This document shows positions 16,389 to 25,017 of a stretch of 43,677 nucleotides of DNA, one piece after another. Numbering within the stretch: position 1 is the stretch's first letter; each line of letters starts with the position of its first letter. Source of the DNA: an uncultured Actinomycetes bacterium (GTDB lineage: Bacteria > Actinomycetota > Acidimicrobiia > Acidimicrobiales > Ilumatobacteraceae); NCBI GenBank assembly GCA_903872155.1, contig CAIQJP010000033.1:1-43677 (forward strand). The letters run 5' to 3'. Both the position numbers and the translations under genes were made by a program. The notes beneath the pieces were generated by a model, which was not told the origin of the DNA, ran no database searches, and was given only the letters and a program-made list of their open reading frames with translations.

Positions 16389-17470
16389 AAAGTCAACGCC
16401 TACAACGAATGGCTGTCACATCTGCAAGTTCGCTCCTCGCGGTTTTCGTTGCTCTGTGTATTTGCGCCGTCATCCTTTTGATCACTGGCAAAGACCCGAT
16501 TGAGGCGTACAAGACGCTGTTCGGTGCGGCTGGAGATACCAAGGTCCTCCAAGGTGCACTCAATCGCGCTACCCCGCTCATGATTTCAGCCGCTGCTGTC
16601 GCAATCGGATTCAAAATGAATCTCTTCAACATTGGCGTTGAAGGACAAATGAGAGTTTCACTTTTGGCCACTGCAGTTGCTGGTGCCGCGATTCGCCTAC
16701 CCGCACCCCTGCACGTTTTGTTCTGCTTAATCGTCGCAATGGCGACTGGCGCGCTATGGGCAGCTTTCGCTGGCTGGCTCAAAGTGAAACGCGGCGTGAA
16801 CGAAGTGATTTCCACCATCATGTTGAACTTCGTTGCGTTGAGTTTGGTCGCTTGGGCCTTTGACTCGTTCTTCCGCGTTGAAAGCACTACTGGCAGTTTG
16901 TTAGTGAAGACCAAAGAACTTCCGACTTCGGCGTGGTTCCCCGACATTGTTGATCGACGTTTAAATGGCATGTTCTTTATCGCCGTATTGGTTTTGGTGC
17001 TCTTCTATGTGTTGGTCTGGAAAACAAAGTTTGGATTCCAATTACGAGCGTCTGGAGCAAACCCTGGTGCGTCACGCGTTACTGGCGTGAATCCAAAGCG
17101 CATGATCATGATTTCAATGTTGCTCTCGGGAGCACTAGCTGGTCTTGTCGGAATGCGGGCACTTCTCGGTGATGTACACGCATATCAAAACAACCTCGCT
17201 GAACAACAAGGTTTCAACGGAATCGCTGTTGCGCTTCTTGGGCGAAATCATCCATTAGGTATTTTCATCTCTGCCCTCCTCTTCGGATACCTCGGCGAGG
17301 CCTCAGGTCGACTCCAATTGATTGACATTCCGAAGGAAATCACCACCATCATGACGGGCATCATTGTTCTTGCCGTCGTCATCATTAATGAGGCGGTGAA
17401 ACGCTGGGATGATCGGCGTATTCAACACAAGGCAGCCTTAGCTCTTGAAGCCGTGGCGGTGCCGGCATGA
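16385..17470 (+). CDS. ABC importer permease 1 (BMP/YufP-like)
   Basis: A 361-residue inner-membrane protein with about nine or ten hydrophobic segments of the BPD_transp_2 family. Motifs include AAAVAIGFKMNLFNIGVEGQ near residue 70, GVNEVISTIMLNF, and the ATPase-contact region around GANPGASRVTGVNPKRM with GFNGIAVALLGRNHPLG. This is the family pattern of nucleoside and sugar permeases YufP and RbsC. It overlaps the ATPase gene and the next permease gene by four bases each (ATGA), so all three are made in step. It forms the membrane pore with the second permease. Confidence 0.92.
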   Translation: MKSQRLQRMAVTSASSLLAVFVALCICAVILLITGKDPIEAYKTLFGAAGDTKVLQGALNRATPLMISAAAVAIGFKMNLFNIGVEGQMRVSLLATAVAGAAIRLPAPLHVLFCLIVAMATGALWAAFAGWLKVKRGVNEVISTIMLNFVALSLVAWAFDSFFRVESTTGSLLVKTKELPTSAWFPDIVDRRLNGMFFIAVLVLVLFYVLVWKTKFGFQLRASGANPGASRVTGVNPKRMIMISMLLSGALAGLVGMRALLGDVHAYQNNLAEQQGFNGIAVALLGRNHPLGIFISALLFGYLGEASGRLQLIDIPKEITTIMTGIIVLAVVIINEAVKRWDDRRIQHKAALALEAVAVPA

Positions 17471-18723
17471 AATTCTTCAAGTCTTTAACAACTGGACAAC
17501 GCACCGTTGCTTTGTCACTGGGCTTCATGTTGGTCTTGTCAATTGTTCGCCTTTTCACCAATGCCGACGACATCACAAGTTCGGGAACAATCTCATCGAC
17601 ATTGCGCGTTGCCACACCAATTTTGCTTGCTGGTCTTGCTGGCGTGTGGGCCGAACGAGTTGGCATTGTCAACATCGGTATTGAAGGCATGATGATTATC
17701 GGTACCTGGTTCGGTGGCTACGGAGCCTGGAAATGGGGATCTTGGGCAGGAATAGCACTGGCGATCGTTGCCGGATCCCTCGTTGGTTTGCTTCACGCCT
17801 TAGCCACCGTTCGATTTAATGTCAACCACGTCGTCTCGGGTATTGCCATCAACATTTTGGCTGCCGGCGCAACCGAGTATTTGTCCATCATTTTCTTCAA
17901 AGGCCAAAAGGGCGGTGGCGAAAGTCAATCGCCAGCCGGAAAAGGTGGTTACGGCGAATTCGATATGCCCTTCTTGTCTGGTGGGCGCATTGGCTCATGG
18001 CACAGTCCCGACATTTTGGGATGGATTGAAAAGAAGCATGATCTTCCTCTCCTTCCCGACCTCGCTGGGTTTGTTCGTGGACTTGTGAGCGATATCTATA
18101 TTCCGACCATTGTCGCAATCTCGCTTGTACCAATCACTGCATACATTTTGTGGCGCACTCGTTTTGGTCTACGCGTTCGGTCAAGCGGCGAGTCTCCACA
18201 AGCCGGCGAAAGTTTGGGCGTTCCCATTAATCGTTTGCGCTATCAAGCAATGGCAATCAGTGGCGGATTAGCAGCATTCGGCGGAGCGTACTTATCATGT
18301 GTGTTCACGAGCACTTATCGCCAGGGTCAAACTGGCGGCCAGGGTTACATTGGTTTGGCAACAACAATCTTCGGAAACTGGACACCATTCGGCGTTTTCC
18401 GTGGTGCCATCTTGTTTGGTTTCCCATCGGCGCTCAAGTTCCGCGATGAAAAGAATGTGCCCGCACTTCTGTTAGTGATTGCTGTCATTTTGGTTGCACT
18501 CGCCATTGTGAGTCTGCTGAAAAACAAGCAACTACTCGCGACCGGACTGCTGATCGGTGCAGCTGTTTCAGCAGCCACCTATTTCTTAGTTGACGAGGTA
18601 CCACAAGAATTTGTGGCGGCAACTCCTTACATCGTCACGATCTTGGTTCTTGCCGGAGCGCAACAACAGTTACGTCCGCCGGCTCATGCCGGTATCGCCT
18701 ACCGTGCCGGCGAAAATCACTAA
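17467..18723 (+). CDS. ABC importer permease 2 (BMP/YufQ-like)
   Basis: A 418-residue inner-membrane protein of the same BPD_transp_2 family: VATPILLAGLAGVWAERVGI, VNIGIEGMMIIG, a loop of ~60 residues with GQKGGGESQSPAGKGG, and the coupling region RSSGESPQAGESLGVPINRL followed by GQGYIGLATTIFGNWTP. It is longer than typical YufQ (~320 residues) because of this loop and about 70 extra hydrophobic C-terminal residues. It completes the importer. The 3' end converges on queF with 17 bases between stops. Confidence 0.92.
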   Translation: MKFFKSLTTGQRTVALSLGFMLVLSIVRLFTNADDITSSGTISSTLRVATPILLAGLAGVWAERVGIVNIGIEGMMIIGTWFGGYGAWKWGSWAGIALAIVAGSLVGLLHALATVRFNVNHVVSGIAINILAAGATEYLSIIFFKGQKGGGESQSPAGKGGYGEFDMPFLSGGRIGSWHSPDILGWIEKKHDLPLLPDLAGFVRGLVSDIYIPTIVAISLVPITAYILWRTRFGLRVRSSGESPQAGESLGVPINRLRYQAMAISGGLAAFGGAYLSCVFTSTYRQGQTGGQGYIGLATTIFGNWTPFGVFRGAILFGFPSALKFRDEKNVPALLLVIAVILVALAIVSLLKNKQLLATGLLIGAAVSAATYFLVDEVPQEFVAATPYIVTILVLAGAQQQLRPPAHAGIAYRAGENH

Positions 18724-18740
18724 CTGATTCAACAGTTTTT

Positions 18741-19178
18741 CTAGTGGCCCAAACTGGCAACGGTTTGAACTTCAATTCCGCCACGGGGACGTTGCGTCAA
18801 CGTCACAGTGACTTTGCGAGGCTTGGCTGTCTCCATGATTTCGCCAGCGATTTCGGCGGCTAGAGCTTCGGCGAATACTGCCCGATCGCGAAAGTTCCAG
18901 AGATACAACTTGAGACTTTTCGACTCAACGCACCATTCGAGTGGCTGATACTCAATCACCACATGTGAAAGGTCGGGCTGTCTGGTGACTGGGCACATCG
19001 ATGCCAATTCATCGGTCGTAAAGCGCACGAGATCGACGTTGGCTGGAGCCGGAAAGACTTCAACATGATCAACGGCCTCACGCACCGTATTCCCCAGAAT
19101 CGTTAACGAGGTTGTTGCCACTTCGGTAGATGGACCATTTTGTGAACTCATACCGACAGCGTAAAGGTCTTTCGTCAT
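18741..19178 (-). CDS. queF: NADPH-dependent 7-cyano-7-deazaguanine reductase, QueF (unusual active site)
   Basis: A short (type I) QueF of the T-fold class, 145 residues from ATG 19178; upstream TTG 19220 would add 14. It reduces preQ0 to preQ1 in queuosine tRNA-modification synthesis. The thioimide-forming cysteine is Cys62 in SMCPVTRQPD with Asp69 as proton donor, and the NADPH/QueF signature VESKSLKLYLWNFRDR follows at 84-99. The glutamate that binds the base is Glu104. By alignment from memory with B. subtilis QueF (Cys55, Asp62, His96, Glu97), the His is Ala103 here, a change of a normally conserved residue. No other queuosine genes are in the window, and it is convergent with a nucleoside importer. 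Confidence 0.88.
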   Translation of the reverse strand: MTKDLYAVGMSSQNGPSTEVATTSLTILGNTVREAVDHVEVFPAPANVDLVRFTTDELASMCPVTRQPDLSHVVIEYQPLEWCVESKSLKLYLWNFRDRAVFAEALAAEIAGEIMETAKPRKVTVTLTQRPRGGIEVQTVASLGH

Positions 19179-19240
19179 CTCCGCACCCGTATGCCCCTCT
19201 CCCGACCACACCTCGCTCAAACGCCCTCTAGAATTGGCCC

Positions 19241-20116
19241 ATGGGAGCCTTCCTCACCGATCAACAAATTGCCGATTACCACCGCGACGGGTTCTTGGTA
19301 CTTCCCGATTTTGCATCTCCTTCAGCCTGCGTCGCCCTCAAAGCTCAAGCCGAAGAAATACTGCACAATTTTGATCCCGACACCAATCGCAGCGTCTTTA
19401 CGACCAACGAGCAGTCACGACACGCCGATCAACAATTCATTGACTCGGCCACCGGAATCATTTGCTTCTTTGAAGAAGAAGCCTTTGATGACAAAGGTGA
19501 CTTGAAGCAGAGTAAAGAACTCAGCATCAACAAAATCGGTCACGCGATGCACGATCTTGATCCAGTTTTTGAATCATTCACCTACACCAAAGAACTTGCT
19601 GCTGTTGCTAGCGATATTGGAATGCCCGATGCTCTCGCGTTGCAAACGATGTACATCTGTAAGCAACCTCGTATCGGCGGTGAAGTGAGCTGTCATCAAG
19701 ATGCAACTTTCCTCTACAGCGATCCAATTACCGTGACCGGATTTTGGTTTGCTATTGAAGATGCGACACTTGAAAATGGTTGTTTGTGGGCCGCTCCTGG
19801 TGGACATAAAACCACGTTGCGAAAAACCTTCGTGCGCAACGAAGCGAACGACGGTGCAACATTTGAAGTTCTCGATGATTCTCCGCTTCCCATGCCACCA
19901 ACCGATCTGGTGCCTCTTGAAGTAAAAGCAGGAACGCTTGTTGTTCTACACGGATTGCTCCCGCACTGGAGCGACGTCAATCGCAGCGACAAGAGCCGAC
20001 ATGCGTATTCAATTCATTGCATTTCTGAATCGGCTGAATACCCAGAATGGAATTGGCTCCAGCGCAATGGCGAGTTGCCATTGCGCCGTCTCGACAAAGT
20101 GGCGGCATCGCTATGA
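19241..20116 (+). CDS. PhyH-family Fe(II)/2-oxoglutarate dioxygenase (PHYHD1-like)
   Basis: A 291-residue phytanoyl-CoA dioxygenase family protein with a cupin core. The iron ligands are His and Asp of [10 protein letters not shown] and the distal His of [12 protein letters not shown]; the 2-oxoglutarate-binding Arg is in KSRHAYSIH. The end, [17 protein letters not shown], closely resembles animal PHYHD1, whereas CoA-handling features of phytanoyl-CoA hydroxylase are not obvious. It would hydroxylate an unknown substrate in the cytoplasm using O2 and 2-oxoglutarate. The stop codon overlaps the start of the adenosine deaminase gene (ATGA). That coupling suggests a nucleoside or nucleotide link rather than lipid metabolism, but this is inference. 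Confidence 0.87.
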   Translation: MGAFLTDQQIADYHRDGFLVLPDFASPSACVALKAQAEEILHNFDPDTNRSVFTTNEQSRHADQQFIDSATGIICFFEEEAFDDKGDLKQSKELSINKIGHAMHDLDPVFESFTYTKELAAVASDIGMPDALALQTMYICKQPRIGGEVSCHQDATFLYSDPITVTGFWFAIEDATLENGCLWAAPGGHKTTLRKTFVRNEANDGATFEVLDDSPLPMPPTDLVPLEVKAGTLVVLHGLLPHWSDVNRSDKSRHAYSIHCISESAEYPEWNWLQRNGELPLRRLDKVAASL

Positions 20117-21207
20117 CCACAGCAACCCCAGAAATCTTGCGACGTGCGCCAAAAGCGCTCCTCCACGATCACCTTGATGGTGGCCTACGACCCGCAACGG
20201 TCATTGAACTTGCATCTGAATACGGTTACAAAAATCTGCCGACAACTGACGTTGCCGATCTTTCGAAATGGTTTCACCGAGGCGCCAAGCGCAATGATTT
20301 AGTCCTATACCTCGAAACATTTGCCCACACTGTTGGCGTCATGCAAGACAAAGATGCCATCGAGCGCGTGGCCTACGAATGTGCGTACGACTTAGCCGCC
20401 GAAGGTGTTGTGTACGCCGAAGTGCGAATGGCCCCCGAGTTGTGTACCGAAAAGGGTCTCACCCTTGATGAAGTCATGCAAGCAATTCTCGATGGCTTTG
20501 CTCGCGGAAGTGCCGGAACCGATCTCACGATCTATGCCATCTGCTCGGCAATGCGTACTGCACGTCGCAGTCTCGAAATTGCCGACCTCGCCGTTCGTTG
20601 GCGCGACCGTGGCGTCGTTGGCTTCGATATCGCGGGAGCTGAAGCCGGGCACCCACCGACACGTCACCTCGAAGCGTTCAACCATGTTCAACGCGAAAAC
20701 TTTCATTCGACAATTCACGCCGGCGAAGCATTTGGTTTACCCAGCATCTGGGAAGCCGTGCAATTGTGTGGCGCCGAGCGTCTCGGACACGGCGTTCGCA
20801 TTGTCGATGACATCTCCGGACCATCAGGCTCCGAACAACTCGGCCGGCTCGCCGCGTATGTTCGTGATCGCCGAATTCCGCTTGAACTGTGCCCCACGAG
20901 CAATGTCAACACCGGCGTCTGCGGCTCAATCGCCGAGCACCCGATCGGCATGTTGCGCCGTCTGCGATTTAGGGTCACGGTCAACACCGACAACCGCCTC
21001 ATGAGCGACACCAGCATGACCAAAGAGTTCGTGCAATTAGCCGAAGCGTTTGACTGGGGCCTTGAGGATTTTGAGTGGCTCACCCTGAATGCCATGAAGA
21101 GCGCCTTTGCCCCCTTCCCTGAGCGCCTGCGCATCATTAACGGGCTCGTGAAGCCCCGCTACGCCCTTTTGAAGGCCGAAGTTGCCATGGGGTCAAACGA
21201 CCGCTGA
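20113..21207 (+). CDS. add: Adenosine deaminase
   Basis: ATG 20113 overlaps the dioxygenase stop as ATGA; the product is 364 residues, the usual size. Zinc ligands His18 and His20 lie in LLHDHLDGG. Further motifs are HAGEAFG (zinc His and catalytic Glu), LGHGVRI (catalytic His), CPTSNVNTG and [16 protein letters not shown] (zinc Asp). The second Asp of the classical NTDDP motif is Asn, as in mycobacterial Add, which has the same NTDNRLMS sequence. It converts adenosine and deoxyadenosine to inosine forms in the cytoplasm. It is followed directly by upp (TGATG at the junction), giving a salvage pair. Confidence 0.95.
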   Translation: MTTATPEILRRAPKALLHDHLDGGLRPATVIELASEYGYKNLPTTDVADLSKWFHRGAKRNDLVLYLETFAHTVGVMQDKDAIERVAYECAYDLAAEGVVYAEVRMAPELCTEKGLTLDEVMQAILDGFARGSAGTDLTIYAICSAMRTARRSLEIADLAVRWRDRGVVGFDIAGAEAGHPPTRHLEAFNHVQRENFHSTIHAGEAFGLPSIWEAVQLCGAERLGHGVRIVDDISGPSGSEQLGRLAAYVRDRRIPLELCPTSNVNTGVCGSIAEHPIGMLRRLRFRVTVNTDNRLMSDTSMTKEFVQLAEAFDWGLEDFEWLTLNAMKSAFAPFPERLRIINGLVKPRYALLKAEVAMGSNDR

Positions 21208-21224
21208 TGCGCGACAATAGGTGC

Positions 21225-21875
21225 ATGGCTCAAACCCCAGGCACCGTCGAAGTCACCGTCGTCAATCATCCTTTAATTGCCGATTCGCTCACTCGCATCC
21301 GTGACGTCTCGACCCCAAACGCGTTGTTTCGCCAAGAACTTGAACGCGTCGGCACCCTGCTCCTGGCCGAAGCCACGCGCGACTTGCCGACCACAGAAAT
21401 CAAGGTTCAGACTCCGCTGACCGAAACGACAGGTCGCGTGTTGAGTAGTCAACCTGTCGTCATCCCCGTGCTTCGAGCCGGACTTGGTTTTGTTCATGCC
21501 GCACAAGAACTCATGCCGAATGCTGATGTCGGATTCATTGGCGTGAGCCGTGATGAGAAAACTTTTGAGCCCAAGCAATACGTCAACAAGTTGCCCGAGA
21601 CCTTGGCTGGTCGTACATGTTTCGTGCTTGATCCCATGTTGGCAACAGGTGGCTCGCTCGCGCACGCGTGCGAACTATTGATGGAACGCAATCCAACGGG
21701 ACCAATCACGGTGATCTGTGTTTTGGCAGCACCTGAGGGAATCGAGTTCTTGAAGACGACTGGGCTAAATCTACGAATCTTCACCGCGTCGATTGATGAG
21801 CGACTCAATGAGAGTGCATTTATCGTTCCCGGACTCGGCGATGCTGGCGACCGCCAATTCGGCGCGCCTCACTGA
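21225..21875 (+). CDS. upp: Uracil phosphoribosyltransferase
   Basis: A 216-residue protein from ATG 21225; the ATG at 21207, overlapping the add stop as TGATG, would add six residues, and either could be used. Family motifs are clear: VNHPLIADSLTRIRD at the N-terminus, PVLRAGLGF, the PRPP loop CFVLDPMLATGGS near residue 130, and the uracil-binding C-terminus PGLGDAGDRQFGAP. It makes UMP from uracil and PRPP in the cytoplasm. Its place after add and near a BMP nucleoside importer marks this as a nucleobase/nucleoside salvage block. Confidence 0.95.
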   Translation: MAQTPGTVEVTVVNHPLIADSLTRIRDVSTPNALFRQELERVGTLLLAEATRDLPTTEIKVQTPLTETTGRVLSSQPVVIPVLRAGLGFVHAAQELMPNADVGFIGVSRDEKTFEPKQYVNKLPETLAGRTCFVLDPMLATGGSLAHACELLMERNPTGPITVICVLAAPEGIEFLKTTGLNLRIFTASIDERLNESAFIVPGLGDAGDRQFGAPH

Positions 21876-21878
21876 TTC

Positions 21879-21893
21879 ACCAAACGTTTTGGT
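21879..21893. terminator. Possible bidirectional terminator hairpin
   Basis: ACCAAA, CGT, TTTGGT form a 6-bp stem exactly between the convergent upp and SDR genes. The stem is short and AT-rich with no long U-tract, so termination here is tentative. Confidence 0.3.
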
Positions 21894-22787
21894 TCACATG
21901 GGTGGGCCACCCCAAGCCGGCACACCTGAAGGTGAACCGCCAAAGAGTTGATCCTTCGCCGCAGCCAAACCTTCGACGGTCCACTTCTTGTCGCCACCTC
22001 TCACCGAGTTAGCAATTTCGGTCGGACGAATGCGATGTACTTGATCACCTAACACAATGAAAGTTTGCGCACTGATATCAGAGGCATGATCACTCGCCAA
22101 GAAAGCCACCATCGGACTGATGTTGGCGGGATCGTATTTGTCAAATCCAGATTCGGGCTTCGTGAATTTCGGATTCACTTCAGTCATTGGTGTGCGGGCC
22201 CGCGGCGCGATGCAGTTCACTGTCACGTTGTAGCGACCCAGTTCGCGAGCAAGGATTGTGGTCATCGTGATGATGCCACCCTTGGCCGAACCGTAGTTAC
22301 CTTGGCCGGGCCCACCGAACAAACCACTTTCACTCGTGGTGTTAATGATGCGACGTTGAGGCAATCCGCCTTCGGTGCCCTCAAGAACTTTGGCTTGGTT
22401 GCGCCAGTAGGCCGCCGCGAAATGCGCGGGAGCGAAGTGACCCTTCAGGTGCACCGAAACCACGCTGTCGAACGGCGCCTCTTCCATCGAGAAGCTCATC
22501 GCGTCGCGGATGAAGCCCGCGTTGTTGACCAAGATATGCAGATCACCGAACTCGGTGATGGCCCGTTGAACCAATGCTTCGGCGGCCGCCCAGTCACTCA
22601 CACTTCCGCGCTGTGCGACCGCTCGCCCACCACTCGCAACAATCGCCGCGGCAACAACATCTGCCGATTCGCCAAGATCATTGACCACGACCGCTGCACC
22701 TTCAGCGGCCAATAGTTCGGCATGGCATCGGCCGACACCTTGACCTGCTCCAGTAACTATGGCGACTTTGCCGGTTAATGCACCCAT
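21894..22787 (-). CDS. Short-chain dehydrogenase/reductase (SDR)
   Basis: ATG 22787 has GAGGAG nine bases upstream; the product is 297 residues. It is a classical SDR with NAD(P) motif TGAGQGVG near residue 13, NNAGF near 91, a catalytic Ser in NTTSESG, Tyr and Lys in NYGSAKGG, and CIAPRARTPM. The C-terminal tail of about 60 residues beyond the usual SDR core (VRGGDKKWTVEGLAAAKDQ onward) resembles the extended actinobacterial SDRs related to 3-oxoacyl-ACP reductase and MFE-2 dehydrogenase units. It probably oxidises a hydroxyacyl-CoA or alcohol. It shares a divergent promoter with the next SDR operon, where operator site A lies. Confidence 0.9.
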   Translation of the reverse strand: MGALTGKVAIVTGAGQGVGRCHAELLAAEGAAVVVNDLGESADVVAAAIVASGGRAVAQRGSVSDWAAAEALVQRAITEFGDLHILVNNAGFIRDAMSFSMEEAPFDSVVSVHLKGHFAPAHFAAAYWRNQAKVLEGTEGGLPQRRIINTTSESGLFGGPGQGNYGSAKGGIITMTTILARELGRYNVTVNCIAPRARTPMTEVNPKFTKPESGFDKYDPANISPMVAFLASDHASDISAQTFIVLGDQVHRIRPTEIANSVRGGDKKWTVEGLAAAKDQLFGGSPSGVPAWGGPPM

Positions 22788-22832
22788 GGCGTAACTCCTC
22801 GTGTTGAACGGCGCCCAAGAGCCCCGCAAAAT

Positions 22833-22855
22833 GTTTCTGATACCGTGTCAGAAAC
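22833..22855. promoter_or_regulatory. Operator site A of the island-wide palindrome
   Basis: The core TCTGATACCGTGTCAGA (22836-22852) is a 17-bp near-perfect dyad with one mismatched pair, extended to 23 bp by GTT/AAC. It lies in the 107-base gap between two divergent SDR genes and fits the TetR-type operator seen again at sites B, C1-C3 and D. Confidence 0.82.
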
Positions 22856-22894
22856 TAGTCGGGATTGAGCAAAGACCGATAACCGTTGGGGGCG

Positions 22895-23791
22895 ATGGTG
22901 AACACAAAAAACTTAAAACGCCGCCCAGTCGCGCTGATCACGGGCGCTAGTCGCGGCATCGGCCGCGGAATTGCCCTCTCCCTCGCCCAGTCGGGATATG
23001 ACCTCGTGATTACTGGTCGCACCGTTACTGAAGGTTCGGCAATCAACCCCGCAACCGGCCGCAGTTTGGGCGGAAGCCTTGAGGAAACTGCTCAACAAGC
23101 GCGTGCGTACGGTTCATCAGTTGACATTGTTGTCGCCGATGTCTTAGACCTCAGCGATGTCGTCGCATCATTTCATCGGTGCCTCGAAATCAGTGACGGT
23201 CACATCGACCTTTTGGTGAATAACGCGATCTATGTCGGGCCGGGCAATGATGTCCGTTTCGCCGACACCGATCCTGATGACATTGTTCGCAGATCAAACG
23301 GCAATCTCATTGCACCTCTGTTGTTGACTCAGGCATTTTTGCAACATGCACTTGCAAGCCCGGCGAACCCCACAACTTCGTTACGCGCGACGATTTTGAA
23401 TATCACCAGCGATGCCGGCAAACGAACACCTGAGCGAATGGCTGGAAATGGCGGATGGTCTTTGATGTACGCAGCGACTAAGGCCGGATTTCATCGCATC
23501 GCCGACATGTTGGCCCACGAATACGGCCATGAAGGAATTCGATGCCTCAATATCAATCCGGGTTTGGTTGCCACTGAACGCGTGCTCGATTCTGGGGCGA
23601 ACCTTGAGTGGATCGCTCGCTCTGGCGTTGCGCCAGAGATTATTGGTCGAGCCGTCGTTCAACTATTAAATGACCCGCTCATCGGCAATGGGGCTTATGT
23701 GCACGCTCAAGAATATTTGCGCGAAGCACTTGGCGACCTTGAATATGAACGCTTACTCTCGATCTCAAGCATGAATGGACAACCGCTATGA
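22895..23791 (+). CDS. Short-chain dehydrogenase/reductase (SDR)
   Basis: A 298-residue SDR (ATG 22895; TTG 22886 adds three). NAD(P) motif TGASRGIGRGIAL near residue 17, NNAIY in place of NNAG, a catalytic Ser in ILNITSDAG, YAATKAGF with Tyr and Lys, and LNINPGLVATERV. A GSAINPATGRSLGGSLEET insert follows the second beta strand, as in several SDRs of mycobacterial degradation clusters. It probably acts on a hydroxy- or keto-acyl-CoA or a ring ketone. The first gene of a three-gene operon with the amidohydrolase and CoA-ligase genes, each overlapping by four bases; operator A lies upstream. Confidence 0.9.
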   Translation: MVNTKNLKRRPVALITGASRGIGRGIALSLAQSGYDLVITGRTVTEGSAINPATGRSLGGSLEETAQQARAYGSSVDIVVADVLDLSDVVASFHRCLEISDGHIDLLVNNAIYVGPGNDVRFADTDPDDIVRRSNGNLIAPLLLTQAFLQHALASPANPTTSLRATILNITSDAGKRTPERMAGNGGWSLMYAATKAGFHRIADMLAHEYGHEGIRCLNINPGLVATERVLDSGANLEWIARSGVAPEIIGRAVVQLLNDPLIGNGAYVHAQEYLREALGDLEYERLLSISSMNGQPL

Positions 23792-25017
23792 GCAACTACG
23801 AAACCAACACGTATGTCATTGGGGCAACCAATCAAGACATGTTGTTACCCGAACCAGAAATATCGCCGATCTACTACACCTTGATTTCGGTTGATGACCA
23901 CCTCGTCGAACCACCCAATATGTTTGACGGTCGCTTACCGAAAGCACTTCAGTCGCAAGCACCTCGGCTCATTGTGAATGATCGCGGCCATCAAGTGTGG
24001 TCATTCGACAACCAAATCTTTAGCCAAGTCGGAATGAATGCAGTTGTCGGACGCAAGCCCGAACTTCGCTCACTTGAACCAGCTCGATTTGAAGATATGC
24101 GTCGTGGATGTTGGGATATCGATGAACGCATCAAAGACATGGACCTCATTGGTTGCTGGGCATCACTTAACTTCCCATCACAAGTCGCTGGTTTCGCCGG
24201 TCGTATTTTTAGTGCGTGCAAAGACCCCGAGGTTGGTCACGCAACAATGCGCGCGTGGAACGATTGGCTATACGAAGAATGGTGGCAGAAATACCCTGAC
24301 CGCATCATTCCGTGTGGAATCACTTGGCTTGCTCCTGGACCCGATGGCACAGCCAAACTTGGAGCCGACGAGATTCGACGCAATGCCGAACGCGGATTCG
24401 TTTCGGTGACATTGCCCGAACGGCCACACAACATTGGTTTTCCTAGCTTGTTTAGTGGTTGGTGGGATCCGATCATCGAAGCCTGCGTCGAAACCGACAC
24501 CGTGATCTCGTTGCATGTTGGTTCGTCAGGAATGTACGCGATGCCCGAAGGCGCACCTTCGCTTCAACTTGGTGCAACATTGTTCGGTCAACTGTCGCTC
24601 ACTGCGTGCGCCGAATGGCTGTGGAGCGGATACGCCTACAAGTACCCCACTTTGAAAATTGCGATGAGTGAAGGTGGCATTGGTTGGGTTCCGATGTTGC
24701 TTGACCGTCTCGAAAATGTCGTTGATCGCAGTGGCTATGGAGCCGGCTGGGATATTCGTCCTGCCGATTTATTGCGCCGCAACTTTTGGTTCTGCACCAT
24801 TGACGATCCATCGACGATCGATCTTCATGACGTCATCGGCGATGACCACATCATGGTTGAAATCGATTACCCCCATGGCGACAGCACCTGGCCGAACAGT
24901 CAATCCATATTGCGAGATGCGTGGGGGCACTTGTCTCCACAACTCCTTCGTAAGTTCTGCTGCGAAAATGCCGCCGCGCTCTACCGTCATCCCCTGCCCG
25001 CACGCATCGTTCCATGA
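23788..25017 (+). CDS. Amidohydrolase family 2 (ACMSD-like) protein
   Basis: A 409-residue protein, ATGA-coupled to the SDR before and the ligase after. It starts with the family's metal motif in variant form: LISVDDHLVEPPNMF, where the classical HxH is DxH. The remaining ligands are expected from a His in ISLHVGSSG, from the SEGGIGW region and from EIDYPHGDSTWP. This is the form of many uncharacterised amidohydrolases in actinobacterial steroid and aromatic catabolic clusters; relatives hydrolyse or decarboxylate ring-derived acids. An ordinary peptidase or urease-like role is unlikely. It is cytoplasmic. The reaction is unknown. Confidence 0.87.
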   Translation: MSNYETNTYVIGATNQDMLLPEPEISPIYYTLISVDDHLVEPPNMFDGRLPKALQSQAPRLIVNDRGHQVWSFDNQIFSQVGMNAVVGRKPELRSLEPARFEDMRRGCWDIDERIKDMDLIGCWASLNFPSQVAGFAGRIFSACKDPEVGHATMRAWNDWLYEEWWQKYPDRIIPCGITWLAPGPDGTAKLGADEIRRNAERGFVSVTLPERPHNIGFPSLFSGWWDPIIEACVETDTVISLHVGSSGMYAMPEGAPSLQLGATLFGQLSLTACAEWLWSGYAYKYPTLKIAMSEGGIGWVPMLLDRLENVVDRSGYGAGWDIRPADLLRRNFWFCTIDDPSTIDLHDVIGDDHIMVEIDYPHGDSTWPNSQSILRDAWGHLSPQLLRKFCCENAAALYRHPLPARIVP

